A stretch of DNA of 63,078 nt from Erwinia sp. ErVv1 (GTDB lineage Bacteria; Pseudomonadota; Gammaproteobacteria; Enterobacterales; Enterobacteriaceae): assembly GCF_900068895.1 (NCBI RefSeq), contig NZ_CDPK01000004.1, positions 298,609-361,686 of the forward strand, written 5' to 3'. This document shows, piece by piece, positions 28,287 through 37,872 of the stretch (the first letter of the stretch is position 1; every line of letters starts with the position of its first letter). The position numbers and the translations under genes are program-made. The notes beneath the pieces were generated by a model. The model had not been told where the DNA came from, ran no database searches, and was given only the letters and a program-made list of their open reading frames with translations.

Positions 28287-28805
28287 ATGACTACTAGCAG
28301 TGCTGAAAAAATCCTGTCACAGGCGGAATCACTTTGTCAGCAGCGTAATGTAAGACTGACGCCTCAGCGTCTGGAAGTGTTGCGACTAATGAGCGGACAC
28401 CACGGGGCTATTAGCGCCTACGATTTGCTTGATCTGCTGCGCACCACGGAACCTCAGGCTAAGCCCCCTACCGTCTATCGCGCGCTGGATTTTCTGCTGG
28501 AACAGGGATTTGTTCATCGCGTTGAGTCGACCAACAGCTACGTTGTCTGCCATCATTTTGAGCAACCCTCCCACACCTCTGCCATGCTGATCTGCGATCG
28601 CTGCGGGTCTGTCGCCGAGAAGCACGCGGAAGGGGTGGAAAATATCCTGAATACGCTGGCCCTTAACTCAGGCTTTACCCTGTCCCATAGCATCATCGAA
28701 ACGCATGGATTATGTCGGGACTGTAGCGAGGTTGAGGCCTGTACCCATCAGGACAATTGCCACCACGATCACACCCAGACTGCCGGTAAAAAGCGCGGAC
28801 GCTAA
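28287..28805 (+). CDS. zur: Zinc uptake regulator Zur
   Basis: This 172-residue Fur-family repressor has a winged helix (NVRLTPQRLEVLRLMSGHHG, then PPTVYRALDFLLEQGFVHRV) and C-terminal zinc sites: the structural cysteines C109/C112 in ICDRCGS and CRDCSEVEAC, with a His/Cys-rich tail (HQDNCHHDH). With Zn bound it represses znuABC and ribosomal-protein paralogues. It is in its E. coli context near dusA and yjbJ. Confidence 0.95.
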   Translation: MTTSSAEKILSQAESLCQQRNVRLTPQRLEVLRLMSGHHGAISAYDLLDLLRTTEPQAKPPTVYRALDFLLEQGFVHRVESTNSYVVCHHFEQPSHTSAMLICDRCGSVAEKHAEGVENILNTLALNSGFTLSHSIIETHGLCRDCSEVEACTHQDNCHHDHTQTAGKKRGR

Positions 28806-28996
28806 CCGGAATGAGAGAAACGCTCCCAAAAATACAATCAGGCCAGTGACGAGGTACAGATTGCAGGTCGCTGCTCAGGTGAGGTGTTGGTAAAGGTTCA
28901 AAAGGGATTGCGGAGTTTAAGCGGCACAGTCCATGTGCCTGGGTAGGAGTATCTTCCTGAAACGCTTTAATGCTGTCAGAGAAAAGAACTTACTTA

Positions 28997-29206
28997 TCAG
29001 AAGCGGTGATTATTGTGGCTTTCCCAGTCGCTGACTTCTTTCTCAGCCTGGTCTTTTGCGTAGCCATAGCGCTCCTGAATTTTACCGACCAGCTGATCGC
29101 GTTTACCTTCTACGACGGTCATGTCGTCATCGGTCAGCTTGCCCCATTTTTCTTTCACTTTACCCTTCAACTGTTTCCAGTTACCGCCGGCTTCATCTTT
29201 ATTCAT
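28997..29206 (-). CDS. yjbJ: CsbD-family stress protein YjbJ
   Basis: This 69-residue, highly charged helical protein (MNKDEAGGNWKQLKGKVKEK, WGKLTDDDMTVVEGKRDQLV, QERYGYAKDQAEKEV) is YjbJ. In E. coli it is one of the most abundant general-stress (RpoS-dependent) proteins, with no known activity. Both its place between zur and dinF and its orientation are standard. Confidence 0.93.
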   Translation of the reverse strand: MNKDEAGGNWKQLKGKVKEKWGKLTDDDMTVVEGKRDQLVGKIQERYGYAKDQAEKEVSDWESHNNHRF

Positions 29207-29452
29207 CTTGTGTCTCCTGACTTTGAGTGTAAAGAGCGTTAGGTGTAATAGATTTAGTACAATCGTCTAAGCATAACGCCTGGCAGCAATATAAAACGCT
29301 GCTCAACTGCTTAACCTAACGATAATTGTAGTAGAAGATGAGGGGATTGCACGGAACGACACGATAATAAGCGGCAGATTAAGACTATTCCTGACCCGGC
29401 AGGTAAAAAACTCTTTTTTATCAAAGGTTAATAAGGCAATGCAATATACATT

Positions 29453-30781
29453 TCACTGACCCGGAGGCAAAAACCACGTTCCGTTGCGCTGGTGCCGCCG
29501 CCATATCGCGCCCAGCGTTAGCCCTCTTAACAGCAGAAAAACCGTCATCGCCAGCCACAGACCGTGATTCCCCAGCACCGGAACGGTAATCAGGGTCAGG
29601 CCATAACCCAGCGCCGCTAGTGCCATGCTGTTACGCATCTCTGCGGCGCGGGTTGCACCGATAAACATGCCATCCAGCAGGTAACACCAGACGCCGCATA
29701 CCGGCAGAAGGACCTGCCAAATCAGGTAGCGATCCGCCTGCTGCTGTAAAGCAGGGATCGAGGTAAGCAATGCGACAATATAAGGCCCGGCAAAGGCATA
29801 GAGCAGTGAGAAAAACAGCGCGACCCATCCCGCCTGACGGCATGCAGCGTGCCATACCAGCAGCAGCCTCTGCCTGTCGCGCGCGCCAAAGGCCTCGCCC
29901 GAGCAGGCTTCAACGGCATAAGCAAACCCATCCAGCGCGTAAGCCGTAAAGGTCAGGAACATCAGCAGTACGGCATTCACCGCGACGATGTCGCCCCCCA
30001 GCCGTGCGCCCAGTACGGTTAACGAAAGGAAGCAGAGTTGAAGCAGCAGAGAACGCAGCATGATATCCCGGCTAAGCCTGAACAAACGTCCAGGCCCGCC
30101 CCGCCATGCGCTTTTTAGCGCCATCGGAATGCCACGCATCTTCATTACACGCCAGACGAGCAGCAACCCGACGGCCAGCGAACAGTATTCCGCGATAACC
30201 GTAGCCGTAGCCGCCCCCTGGACACCCCACTTCAGCCCGATCACCAGCCAGAGATCGAGCAAAATATTCACCAGATTGCCCACTACCAGCAGGATGACGG
30301 GCGCGCGGGCATACTGAACGCCAAGCAGCCACCCCAGCAGCACGAGGTTCGCCAGCGTGGCAGGCGCGCTGAGCCAGCGGATATGCATAAACAGTGATGC
30401 CTGGTACTGCACGTCAGGATCGCCGCCGACCAGCGTCAGCGCCAGATGCGTAAGAGGGGATTGCAACGCGATAAAAGTCAGTCCGGCCGCCAGCGCAATG
30501 CAGAGAGGCTGCATAAGCGCGCGTGCAAGCTCGGCGTTGTCGCCGGCACCGAAAGCCTGAGCGGTCAGTCCGGTGGTGCTCATACGCAGAAAAAGCAGCA
30601 GCATAAACAGGAAGCTGGTGATGGTGGTGCCGATCGCGACGCCCGCAAGATAGACAGGCTTATCGAGGTGGCCAATGACAGCGGTATCGACCAGCCCCAG
30701 CAGCGGCACGGTAATATTTGAGAGGATCATCGGCAGCGCAAGCCGCCAGAGGCTTTTGTCAGCAGCGTTTAAAAATCGCAT
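29453..30781 (-). CDS. dinF: MATE-family exporter DinF
   Basis: This 442-residue protein has 12 hydrophobic segments and MATE features (LWRLALPMILSNITVPLLGL at the start, VDTAVIGHL next, and a repeated half beginning near residue 235). DinF is linked to protection from oxidative and bile stress. In E. coli it follows lexA by a few bases and is SOS-induced by read-through; here lexA and dinF are 136 bases apart with a hairpin between, so coupling may be reduced. Confidence 0.92.
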   Translation of the reverse strand: MRFLNAADKSLWRLALPMILSNITVPLLGLVDTAVIGHLDKPVYLAGVAIGTTITSFLFMLLLFLRMSTTGLTAQAFGAGDNAELARALMQPLCIALAAGLTFIALQSPLTHLALTLVGGDPDVQYQASLFMHIRWLSAPATLANLVLLGWLLGVQYARAPVILLVVGNLVNILLDLWLVIGLKWGVQGAATATVIAEYCSLAVGLLLVWRVMKMRGIPMALKSAWRGGPGRLFRLSRDIMLRSLLLQLCFLSLTVLGARLGGDIVAVNAVLLMFLTFTAYALDGFAYAVEACSGEAFGARDRQRLLLVWHAACRQAGWVALFFSLLYAFAGPYIVALLTSIPALQQQADRYLIWQVLLPVCGVWCYLLDGMFIGATRAAEMRNSMALAALGYGLTLITVPVLGNHGLWLAMTVFLLLRGLTLGAIWRRHQRNGTWFLPPGQ

Positions 30782-30856
30782 CGGTATCCACTGCGCGACG
30801 GGTGTCTGCGCAAGTCACTGTCATACACATCGTCTGCTGAGTGGTAGCCAACGATA

Positions 30857-30888
30857 AACTGACGCGCTGGCGAGGCGGCGCGTCAGTT
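30857..30888 (-). terminator. Hairpin between lexA and dinF
   Basis: AACTGACGCGC (30857-30867) and GCGCGTCAGTT (30878-30888) form a perfect 11-bp stem with a 10-base loop. On the minus strand only TTTA follows, so it is at most a weak or partial terminator that could lower dinF read-through from lexA. Confidence 0.5.
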
Positions 30889-30917
30889 AACAGTCAGTTA
30901 GAACGGATAAAACGGTA

Positions 30918-31526
30918 TCAAACCCAGTTACCGTTACGGATCACACCCACGGCAAGACCTTCAATCGACAGGGTCTGCTGGCGAAGATCGACGACGATCG
31001 GCTCGAAATCGCTGTTTTCAGGCAGAAGATGGACCGTATTGCCCTGCTTTTTCAGCCGTTTGACGGTAACTTCATCATCAATACGTGCAACCACAACCTG
31101 GCCGTTACGCACTTCCTGGGTTTTGTGAACCGCCAGAAGATCGCCATCCATAATGCCAATATCTTTCATCGACATACCGCTCACGCGCAGCAGGAAGTCG
31201 GCGCTGGGTTTAAACAAACCTGGGTCAACCTTGTAGTGGCCTTCGATATGTTCCTGGGCCAGCAGCGGCTCACCGGCGGCGACGCGGCCAATCAGCGGCA
31301 GGCCTTCTTCGTCTTCCATCATCAGTCGAATGCCGCGCGAGGCACCGGACACAATCTCAATTACGCCTTTACGTGCCAGTGCCTTGAGATGTTCTTCCGC
31401 CGCATTTGGCGAGCGGAAGCCAAGCTGAGCGGCAATTTCTGCCCGCGTTGGCGGCATGCCGGTCTGGTTAATATGGGCGCGTATCAGGTCATAAACCTGT
31501 TGCTGTCTTACCGTTAGTGCTTTCAT
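30918..31526 (-). CDS. lexA: SOS repressor LexA
   Basis: This 202-residue protein has a winged-helix DNA-binding domain (residues 1-70, with [20 protein letters not shown]) and a self-cleaving peptidase domain. Cleavage occurs at A84-G85 (RVAAGEP), and the catalytic pair is S119 (SGMSMKD) and K156 (VTVKRL). RecA filaments trigger the autocleavage that derepresses uvrA, ssb and lexA itself, all in this window. Two LexA boxes lie directly upstream. Confidence 0.98.
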   Translation of the reverse strand: MKALTVRQQQVYDLIRAHINQTGMPPTRAEIAAQLGFRSPNAAEEHLKALARKGVIEIVSGASRGIRLMMEDEEGLPLIGRVAAGEPLLAQEHIEGHYKVDPGLFKPSADFLLRVSGMSMKDIGIMDGDLLAVHKTQEVRNGQVVVARIDDEVTVKRLKKQGNTVHLLPENSDFEPIVVDLRQQTLSIEGLAVGVIRNGNWV

Positions 31527-31534
31527 CCCGCCCC

Positions 31535-31570
31535 CTGGTTGTTTATACAGTCGACTGTGAGTATATACAG
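31535..31570 (-). promoter_or_regulatory. Two LexA boxes of the lexA promoter
   Basis: On the minus strand the boxes read CTGTATATACTCACAG (31570-31555), identical to an E. coli lexA box, and CTGTATAAACAACCAG (31550-31535). They are four bases apart and 9 bases before the lexA start codon region, giving autoregulation. Confidence 0.95.
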
Positions 31571-31633
31571 GTATTTGCGCATTGAAAACCTAAAGATGGA
31601 CAAAAAACAGCAGTTTGTCTGATTCTGGAACGT

Positions 31634-32002
31634 CTATCGCATATGTGGCACTAACAACATCAGCCAGGTGGTCATCGCCATGAGAATAGTCAGCAGCACT
31701 GCCGCTGAACCCATATCCTTTGCGCGGCCTGCCAGCGGGTGCCGCTCACTGCCGATGCGGTCCACTATCGCTTCTATGGCGCTGTTAAGCAGTTCAACCA
31801 CGACTACCAGCACCACCGAACCGATCAGCAGCACCCGGGTTATCGGCGTCACGTCCAGCCAGCAGGCCAGCACGATGGCGACAAGCGCCACAATGGCTTC
31901 CTGACGAAAAGCCGCCTCGTTCTGCCATGCCGCACGCAGTCCCTGCCACGAATAACCTGCGGCCTTGATAATTCTGGTCAATCCGGTGACGTTATTTGTC
32001 AT
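31634..32002 (-). CDS. dgkA: Diacylglycerol kinase
   Basis: This 122-residue trimeric membrane enzyme recycles diacylglycerol to phosphatidate. It has three membrane helices and the signature VVELLNSAIEAIVDRIG with the catalytic Glu, plus an amphipathic N-terminus RIIKAAGYSWQGLRAAW with conserved AxNEAAFRQE. I start it at the ATG at 32002 (MTNNVTGL), which gives the exact E. coli length. It is divergent from plsB, as usual. Confidence 0.96.
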   Translation of the reverse strand: MTNNVTGLTRIIKAAGYSWQGLRAAWQNEAAFRQEAIVALVAIVLACWLDVTPITRVLLIGSVVLVVVVELLNSAIEAIVDRIGSERHPLAGRAKDMGSAAVLLTILMAMTTWLMLLVPHMR

Positions 32003-32121
32003 AATGAGGGAACCCTTTGAACTGTTTAACGTCAATGTCTGAGTGGCGCACATTTTGCAACACCACAGATCTCACTGGCGCTTTCTGGTATGCTTGCCGC
32101 GCTTTGCTAACAAGAGGCTTC

Positions 32122-34554
32122 ATGTTGTCTATGTCAGGTTGGCGTAATTTATATTATAACCTATTGAATTTACCGGTTAAATTCTTGCTAAAGAGTAAGG
32201 CGATCCCCGCCGAGCCGGTCGCTGAACTGGGGCTTGATACGTCGCGCCCTATTATGTATGTGCTGCCTTACGATTCAAAGGCCGATCTGCTCGCGCTACG
32301 TGAACAGTGTCGCAAACAGGATCTCCCCGATCCCTTAGATCCGCTGGAAATCGATGGGACAGTGCTGCCCCGCCATGTCTTTATTCATGACGGTCCGCGC
32401 GTATTCCCCTATTTTGTGCCGAATATTGAATCGGTGAAGCTGTTTCACGAATATCTGGATCTGCACCGCAGCAACCCGCTGCTGGACGTGCAGATGGTCC
32501 CGGTATCGGTGATGTTTGGCCGCGCCCCTGGCCGTGAGGTTCAGGGCGAGAGTCAGCCCCATCTTCGCGTGCTTAACGGCATTCAAAAGTTCTTCGCCGT
32601 ACTGTGGCTGGGCCGTGACAGCTTCGTGCGCTTTTCGCCGATGCTCTCTCTGCGGCGCATGGCAACGGAGCACGGCACCGATAAAACCATTGCTCAGAAG
32701 CTGGCTCGCGTGGCGCGCATGCATTTCGCCCGCCAGCGCCTGGCCGCCGTTGGGCCGCGCCTGCCCGTTCGCCAGGACCTGTTCAACAGGCTCCTGCAGT
32801 CCAGGGCGATTGCTAAAGCAGTAGAGGACGAAGCGCGCAGCAAAAAAATCCCCTTTGAAAAGGCTCAGCAGAATGCCGTTGAGCTGATGGAGGAGATTGC
32901 CGCCGACTTCTCTTATGAAGCGATACGCCTGACCGACCGCATTATGGGCTGGACGTGGAGCAAGCTTTATCAGGGTATTAACGTTAACGGCGGCGAGCGC
33001 GTACGCCAGCTGGCACAGGATGGACACGAGATAGTCTATGTTCCCTGCCATCGCAGCCATATGGATTATCTGCTGCTCTCCTACGTGCTCTATCATCAGG
33101 GGCTGGTACCGCCGCACATTGCTGCCGGGATCAATCTGAACTTCTGGCCTGCCGGGCCGATATTCCGCCGCCTGGGCGCGTTCTTTATCCGCCGTACCTT
33201 TAAGGGCAACAAACTCTACTCCACGGTATTCCGCGAGTATCTGGGCGAGCTGTTCACCCGCGGCTACTCGGTCGAGTATTTCGTTGAGGGCGGACGTTCG
33301 CGTACTGGTCGCCTGCTTGATCCGAAAACCGGCACGCTGTCGATGACCATTCAGGCCATGCTGCGCGGCGGCAACCGTCCAATAACGCTGGTGCCGATCT
33401 ATATCGGCTATGAACACGTTATGGAGGTGGGCACCTATGCGAAGGAACTGCGTGGCGCGACCAAAGAGAAAGAGGGCTTTTTACAGATGGTGCGCGGGTT
33501 ACGCAAGCTGCGCAACCTGGGCCAGGGCTACGTCAACTTTGGCGAGCCGCTGCCGCTGGTCACTTATCTGAATCAGCGCGTCCCGGAATGGCGCGACGCC
33601 ATCGATCCTATCGAAGCGCAGCGTCCCGCCTGGCTCACTCCCGCGGTTAACGACATCGCCTCGCAGGTGATGATGCGTATAAACAACGCCGGGGCGGCTA
33701 ACGCCATGAACCTCTGCGTCACCGCCCTGCTGGCCTCGCGCCAGCGCTCGATGACGCGTGAACAGCTGATTGCACAGCTCGAGTGCTACGTACAGCTACT
33801 GCGCAATGTGCCCTACTCACCCGATGCCACGGTGCCGGATATGACCCCGGAGGCGCTGCTTGATCATGCGCTGGGCATGAACAAGTTTGAAATCGAGCAG
33901 GATAATATTGGCGAGATCATCATTCTGCCGCGCGAGCAGGCGGTGCTGATGACCTATTACCGCAACAATATTCACCATATGCTGGTCATGCCGTCGCTTA
34001 TCGCCGTCCTGGTCATGCAGCATCGCGAGCTTACCCGAGCCGAACTGCTGCGCCAGATAAGCGTTATCTATCCGATGCTTAAAAGCGAGCTGTTCCTGCA
34101 CTGGAACAAGGAAGATCTGCCGACGGTGCTTAATGGACTGGTCAGCGAAATGGCCCGCCAGGGCCTGCTCACCGCTGATGAAGAGAGTCTGCGCCTCAGC
34201 CCGGCCCGCTTCCGCACCCTGCAGCTGCTGGCGGCGGGCGTTCGCGAAACGCTACAGCGCTACGCCATCACCTTCTCCATCCTCAGCGCCAACCCGTCAA
34301 TCAACCGGGGTACGCTGGAGAAAGAGAGCCGGACCATGGCTCAGCGCCTGTCTGTACTGCACGGCATTAACGCGCCGGAGTTTTTTGATAAGGCGGTCTT
34401 CTCCACGCTGGTGCTGACGTTACGTGATCAAGGCTATATCAGCGATACCGGCGATGCCCATGTAGAGCAGACGCAGCGGGTCTATCATCTGCTGGCCGAG
34501 CTGATTACGCAGGAAGTGAGAATGACCATCGAGAGCGCGGCGGTACACGAGTAG
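32122..34554 (+). CDS. plsB: Glycerol-3-phosphate acyltransferase
   Basis: This 810-residue inner-membrane-associated enzyme makes lysophosphatidate, the first committed step of phospholipid synthesis. Acyltransferase motifs are intact: HX4D in [49 protein letters not shown], and [18 protein letters not shown] four bases before the ATG at 32122 supports this start; the E. coli-like MSGW start at 32131 is the alternative. Its stop codon lies in a 28-bp sequence that is repeated 59 bases further on (see the repeat entry). Confidence 0.96.
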   Translation: MLSMSGWRNLYYNLLNLPVKFLLKSKAIPAEPVAELGLDTSRPIMYVLPYDSKADLLALREQCRKQDLPDPLDPLEIDGTVLPRHVFIHDGPRVFPYFVPNIESVKLFHEYLDLHRSNPLLDVQMVPVSVMFGRAPGREVQGESQPHLRVLNGIQKFFAVLWLGRDSFVRFSPMLSLRRMATEHGTDKTIAQKLARVARMHFARQRLAAVGPRLPVRQDLFNRLLQSRAIAKAVEDEARSKKIPFEKAQQNAVELMEEIAADFSYEAIRLTDRIMGWTWSKLYQGINVNGGERVRQLAQDGHEIVYVPCHRSHMDYLLLSYVLYHQGLVPPHIAAGINLNFWPAGPIFRRLGAFFIRRTFKGNKLYSTVFREYLGELFTRGYSVEYFVEGGRSRTGRLLDPKTGTLSMTIQAMLRGGNRPITLVPIYIGYEHVMEVGTYAKELRGATKEKEGFLQMVRGLRKLRNLGQGYVNFGEPLPLVTYLNQRVPEWRDAIDPIEAQRPAWLTPAVNDIASQVMMRINNAGAANAMNLCVTALLASRQRSMTREQLIAQLECYVQLLRNVPYSPDATVPDMTPEALLDHALGMNKFEIEQDNIGEIIILPREQAVLMTYYRNNIHHMLVMPSLIAVLVMQHRELTRAELLRQISVIYPMLKSELFLHWNKEDLPTVLNGLVSEMARQGLLTADEESLRLSPARFRTLQLLAAGVRETLQRYAITFSILSANPSINRGTLEKESRTMAQRLSVLHGINAPEFFDKAVFSTLVLTLRDQGYISDTGDAHVEQTQRVYHLLAELITQEVRMTIESAAVHE

Positions 34555-34637
34555 CCTGTCGCGTAAGTGATAATCAGGCTTACGACGTAACGCTGCCCGG
34601 TGAGCATGGGTAGCCTGTCGCATAACTGATAATCAGG
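34551..34637 (+). repeat. 28-bp direct repeat of the plsB 3' end
   Basis: The 28 bases at 34551-34578 (starting GTAGCCTGTCGC and ending TGATAATCAGG) recur at 34610-34637 with two mismatches. The first copy contains the plsB stop codon (34552-34554); the second contains the stop codon of the effector gene on the other strand (34633-34635). A matching pattern occurs at the other end of the effector gene. Confidence 0.85.
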
Positions 34638-37600
34638 GCGATGAGGGATCATCGCCCTGAGCAGGCTCTGGTTCTGGCTCAATAATCCCGTGAGCTATCA
34701 TCGCCTGCGCGATGGTACCCTGCCAGTGCCGGGCCGTTTCCTGAGGGGGCGTATTTCGCAGCCTGCCGGCCAGCTGCATCGCGCACGCCTCGGTAAACTG
34801 GCTGCACGCTACCCGCTCTTTGTTGCTGTGCAGAAACTCCAGCTGGCTGTTAACATCCAGCCTGCTAAAGATGGCATTCATCAGCCTGTCTTTGTGCGCC
34901 TGCGACAACTCCTGCCAGGCCTGATTCGGGAGCGACTCATCAACGATCCCCACGCTACGGCTGAGATGACTTTTCTCGAGGGTAGCAACCAGATTGTTAG
35001 CGCCAAAGCGCCGCATCTCCGGCTCGCTATTCCACATATCCTCCAGGCTTAGCTGACACTGCAGCATCACCGCCTGTTCCTGCCCCGTACGGGACACGCC
35101 GGGCATACCTGATTCCGTCAGCCCAAGGATCAAATCGTGCAGCGCCTGACGATCGTCCGAGTCGGCCATCTCTGTCATCACGTCCCGGCTGCTTAGCAGG
35201 AAGTTAAGGTACCCGACAATCGACGCGACTTTATTGAGCGTATACCCATGAGAAACGGCGGCGTTTGCCCGCAGCTCACTCACCCCGGCGGTATTTCGCT
35301 GGCTGTCGCTTAACGGCGTGGCTTCGTTTTTCCCCACCTGGCGTAGCCTCTCGCTCAGAGGCTTATGTAAAAGCTTCTGCTGCTGCTCCGGCGTCAGAGC
35401 ATCATTCACCAGCTTATTGGCCAGATCCCGCGCGGCCTGCGCGGTGAAGGGGGGCCTGTCGAGCTGCATCTCTCTGCTCAGCATCCAGAACCGCTCGATC
35501 AGCTCGGGCTTGTTCTCCTGACCAAAGGATAAACGCATCATCTTGCCGTCATAGCCAGGCAGAGTGCCAATTCCCCCCATATTGCTTTCGGTAAAACCAA
35601 AAGAGCCCCTGGCGCGGATTAGATTACCATCAACCATGTCAACCGAATTAAGGGTCAGCGTTTCGTCGCTATCACCGCGTATCAGGAGTTTAGGTAAACG
35701 CTCATCGGGCTGGTGAGTAAAACTATCAAACATCGCGAAGGGTTTATCGGGGCGGTGTCCGGCGAAGCGGGTATGACCGTTTTCTCCGTTAAAGCAGTGC
35801 TTAACGACAAAATTGGCATTATCAATGGCGGTTTTTAACATCTCGGGTTCAGATTTTATGGCTGCGCCGGTGAGATGCGTCAGCAGCTGGCTTTCATCAT
35901 TGCCAAACCAGTTCTGGCTCGCTTCGTAGCGTCTGAAATCCGCCTGCGCGCTTTCATTTTCCGGGGTCTTCGCGCCAACCAGGATTATGCTTCCTCCCAG
36001 CACTTTTGATGCCCCCAGATTGGCAAACTTTTGATGGCTCTTACAAAGCAGCAAACGAAGCTGGTTGTCGGCTAGCGCAGGAGCAAACTTGTCCATTAGC
36101 GCTTTCATCTCACCCCCTTTTTCAATCGTGGTGTCGATGACAACGTTCAGCGGCGCATTTTTGTTTTTACGCGCCTCAATCTGCTGCCCGATACCCTCAA
36201 TAATGTCATTCAGTGCCCAGCTGTGCTCGGGCTGGCTACTGTGAGGAACAAAGCTGTCGCTCAGGGAAGTATAAAATGCGGCGTCGTGGGGATCTGAATC
36301 GGGAGGCGTATCGAAGCTGTCGGCATACTCCTGAGCTTCATAGTAAAACTGCGAACTTTTGCTGCCATTCATCAGGGGTGCCAGACGGCCACCTGTCGCC
36401 ATCGTTGCGGTGTCGATGCCTTCCGTGAGCGCCTGCATGCCGGAAGAGAGTAAAAAGGCTTCAGGCGGCGCTAATTTTGCTGCCTGCTGCTGTGAGAGCG
36501 ATTCGCGGATGCGGTGTGATGCAAAGGATTTGAACGCCCCCGGAGCATAGGGACGTACCGCGCTTAAAACAACCTGCAGCTCTTCCATCAGTGCGCGATG
36601 CGCATTACCAAAACGGGTACTGTCCGTTGCCAGCGCGGGCATGGAATCAGCGATATGCCGTATCCCCTGTAATCCCTGCGCTACCAGCGGGTTGTGCTGA
36701 TGCCTCTGTGCCAGGTGCGGAACCGTCAGCGTATGCAGCAATGTGAGAATCATATCGGCATCGGCGTGCGCTAAGGTCGCCGTGCTAAGGATATCGGGAA
36801 CCTGGCGGAGCTGCGAGAGGGTACCTTGTGGATCGGATGAGCCCAGCGCCCTGATCATCTGAAGATTTTGCACCCGGGGATCGCTGATCTGTGGACTGGG
36901 TTTACCCTGTGGCACAGCGGCATGCCGTGCGACCTGGTACGCTGACGGACGTGCACCAAATTTATCGATTAAAATATCTATCGCCTGCCAGTCCTTATTG
37001 CTGGTACAGCCGATCGCAACAATACCGGGCGCAACCTGTTCCGCTTTTATCGGACCATGATTGTGTCCCCGCGCGTGAAACTCTTTAAGAATTTTATCCG
37101 CCATAAACTCGCTGTTAACGAAGTGCTGATCCTGCTGCTTAGCCTGGGGATATCGCCGCTTATAAAGATGCTCACAGAGGAGGGTCGTATCCCCGGAGGG
37201 AGCCATACGCTGATAGTACCCGTTCATCTCATGTGCTAAGTCCAGCTTACTAAAAGGCGCTTTGCCACCGCTATCGTCGTGAGCAAACCCCAGACCATAC
37301 TGGGCGGCAGCCACCTCGCCACCTGGCGTGCTCTGCAACTGCGCACAGCGCATACGTTTCCAGGGTTGCGACCCGAGCAGATCGGCCGTGGCGGCTTTTT
37401 CATAGCGGTGCTGCGTCACCAGATGCTTATATAAATCCAGACTGAGCGCACCCGGAACGCCGTCCAGGTCGTCTTTCGCACGCGCCGCGTTTATCTGCTT
37501 CTCAACATCAGCAATCTGCTGCTGGAGGTGCAAAGGGGGAGAGCCATTGTCCAGGCTCTGACGGCGGGCGATCGGGCGACCACCCTGATGCGCCTCGCCG

Positions 37601-37737
37601 GTGCGTAAGCGGGCGCTAATACGGTCGCGCTCCGTGGGAGCCAGCTGCACAGGTTGTTGGGCTGGCGCAGAGTTTGCGCCAGGCGACAGAGGTTGTAGGG
37701 GTGGCGCAGGATTTGCGCCAGCCGAAAGTGATTTCAT
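34633..37737 (-). CDS. Candidate type III secreted effector, HrpL-controlled, with a PLP-fold-like core
   Basis: This 1034-residue protein of no family I can name has a T3S-like N-terminus: Ser/Pro/Ala/Gln-rich for ~50 residues, few acidic residues, with GAN-x-AP repeated (ANPAPPLQPLSPGANSAPA). Residues ~400-760 resemble Cys/Met-metabolism PLP enzymes (cystathionine gamma-synthase type): SSGMQALTEGID (431-442), NVVIDTTI (531-538), LLLCKSHQKFANLGASKVLG with K570 at the usual Schiff-base position, and MMRLSFGQENKPELIERF (733-750) with R735 where family members bind the substrate carboxylate. The classic DNT/GADI residues are altered, so activity is uncertain. An exact hrp box lies 29 bases before the ATG. 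No chaperone gene is adjacent. It sits between the convergent plsB and ubiA, with signs of insertion at both ends. Confidence 0.75.
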   Translation of the reverse strand: MKSLSAGANPAPPLQPLSPGANSAPAQQPVQLAPTERDRISARLRTGEAHQGGRPIARRQSLDNGSPPLHLQQQIADVEKQINAARAKDDLDGVPGALSLDLYKHLVTQHRYEKAATADLLGSQPWKRMRCAQLQSTPGGEVAAAQYGLGFAHDDSGGKAPFSKLDLAHEMNGYYQRMAPSGDTTLLCEHLYKRRYPQAKQQDQHFVNSEFMADKILKEFHARGHNHGPIKAEQVAPGIVAIGCTSNKDWQAIDILIDKFGARPSAYQVARHAAVPQGKPSPQISDPRVQNLQMIRALGSSDPQGTLSQLRQVPDILSTATLAHADADMILTLLHTLTVPHLAQRHQHNPLVAQGLQGIRHIADSMPALATDSTRFGNAHRALMEELQVVLSAVRPYAPGAFKSFASHRIRESLSQQQAAKLAPPEAFLLSSGMQALTEGIDTATMATGGRLAPLMNGSKSSQFYYEAQEYADSFDTPPDSDPHDAAFYTSLSDSFVPHSSQPEHSWALNDIIEGIGQQIEARKNKNAPLNVVIDTTIEKGGEMKALMDKFAPALADNQLRLLLCKSHQKFANLGASKVLGGSIILVGAKTPENESAQADFRRYEASQNWFGNDESQLLTHLTGAAIKSEPEMLKTAIDNANFVVKHCFNGENGHTRFAGHRPDKPFAMFDSFTHQPDERLPKLLIRGDSDETLTLNSVDMVDGNLIRARGSFGFTESNMGGIGTLPGYDGKMMRLSFGQENKPELIERFWMLSREMQLDRPPFTAQAARDLANKLVNDALTPEQQQKLLHKPLSERLRQVGKNEATPLSDSQRNTAGVSELRANAAVSHGYTLNKVASIVGYLNFLLSSRDVMTEMADSDDRQALHDLILGLTESGMPGVSRTGQEQAVMLQCQLSLEDMWNSEPEMRRFGANNLVATLEKSHLSRSVGIVDESLPNQAWQELSQAHKDRLMNAIFSRLDVNSQLEFLHSNKERVACSQFTEACAMQLAGRLRNTPPQETARHWQGTIAQAMIAHGIIEPEPEPAQGDDPSSP

Positions 37738-37766
37738 GGCTTCACACCTTTTCTTATAAAAGAAAC

Positions 37767-37794
37767 TGTGTGGTTTTTAATCAGGACGGGTTCC
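37767..37794 (-). promoter_or_regulatory. hrp box (HrpL-dependent promoter)
   Basis: On the minus strand GGAACC (37794-37789), 15 bases, then CCACACA (37773-37767). This is an exact match to the HrpL consensus GGAACC-N15/16-CCACNNA of Erwinia, Pantoea and Pseudomonas syringae. It ends 29 bases before the effector ATG at 37737, and AAAAGG lies between as a ribosome site. Confidence 0.92.
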
Positions 37795-37829
37795 CTAAAA
37801 TGCTCTGCCCGCCCTCTCCCAACCCTTTT

Positions 37830-37872
37830 TGTTAGCCGCCTACGCTCTCTCCGGCCCCTTCTGTTAGCCGCC
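37830..37872 (-). repeat. Direct repeat of the ubiA 3' end
   Basis: TGTTAGCCGCC occurs at 37830-37840 and 37862-37872; with the C/T-rich flank about 16 of 18 bases match. The second copy is the real 3' end of ubiA (its stop codon is at 37864-37866), so the first is a stray duplicate of it on the effector side. Confidence 0.7.

Noticed and set aside
32335..33417. 360-codon minus-strand frame inside plsB
   Set aside because: Lies wholly opposite a well-conserved gene and shows no recognisable domain.
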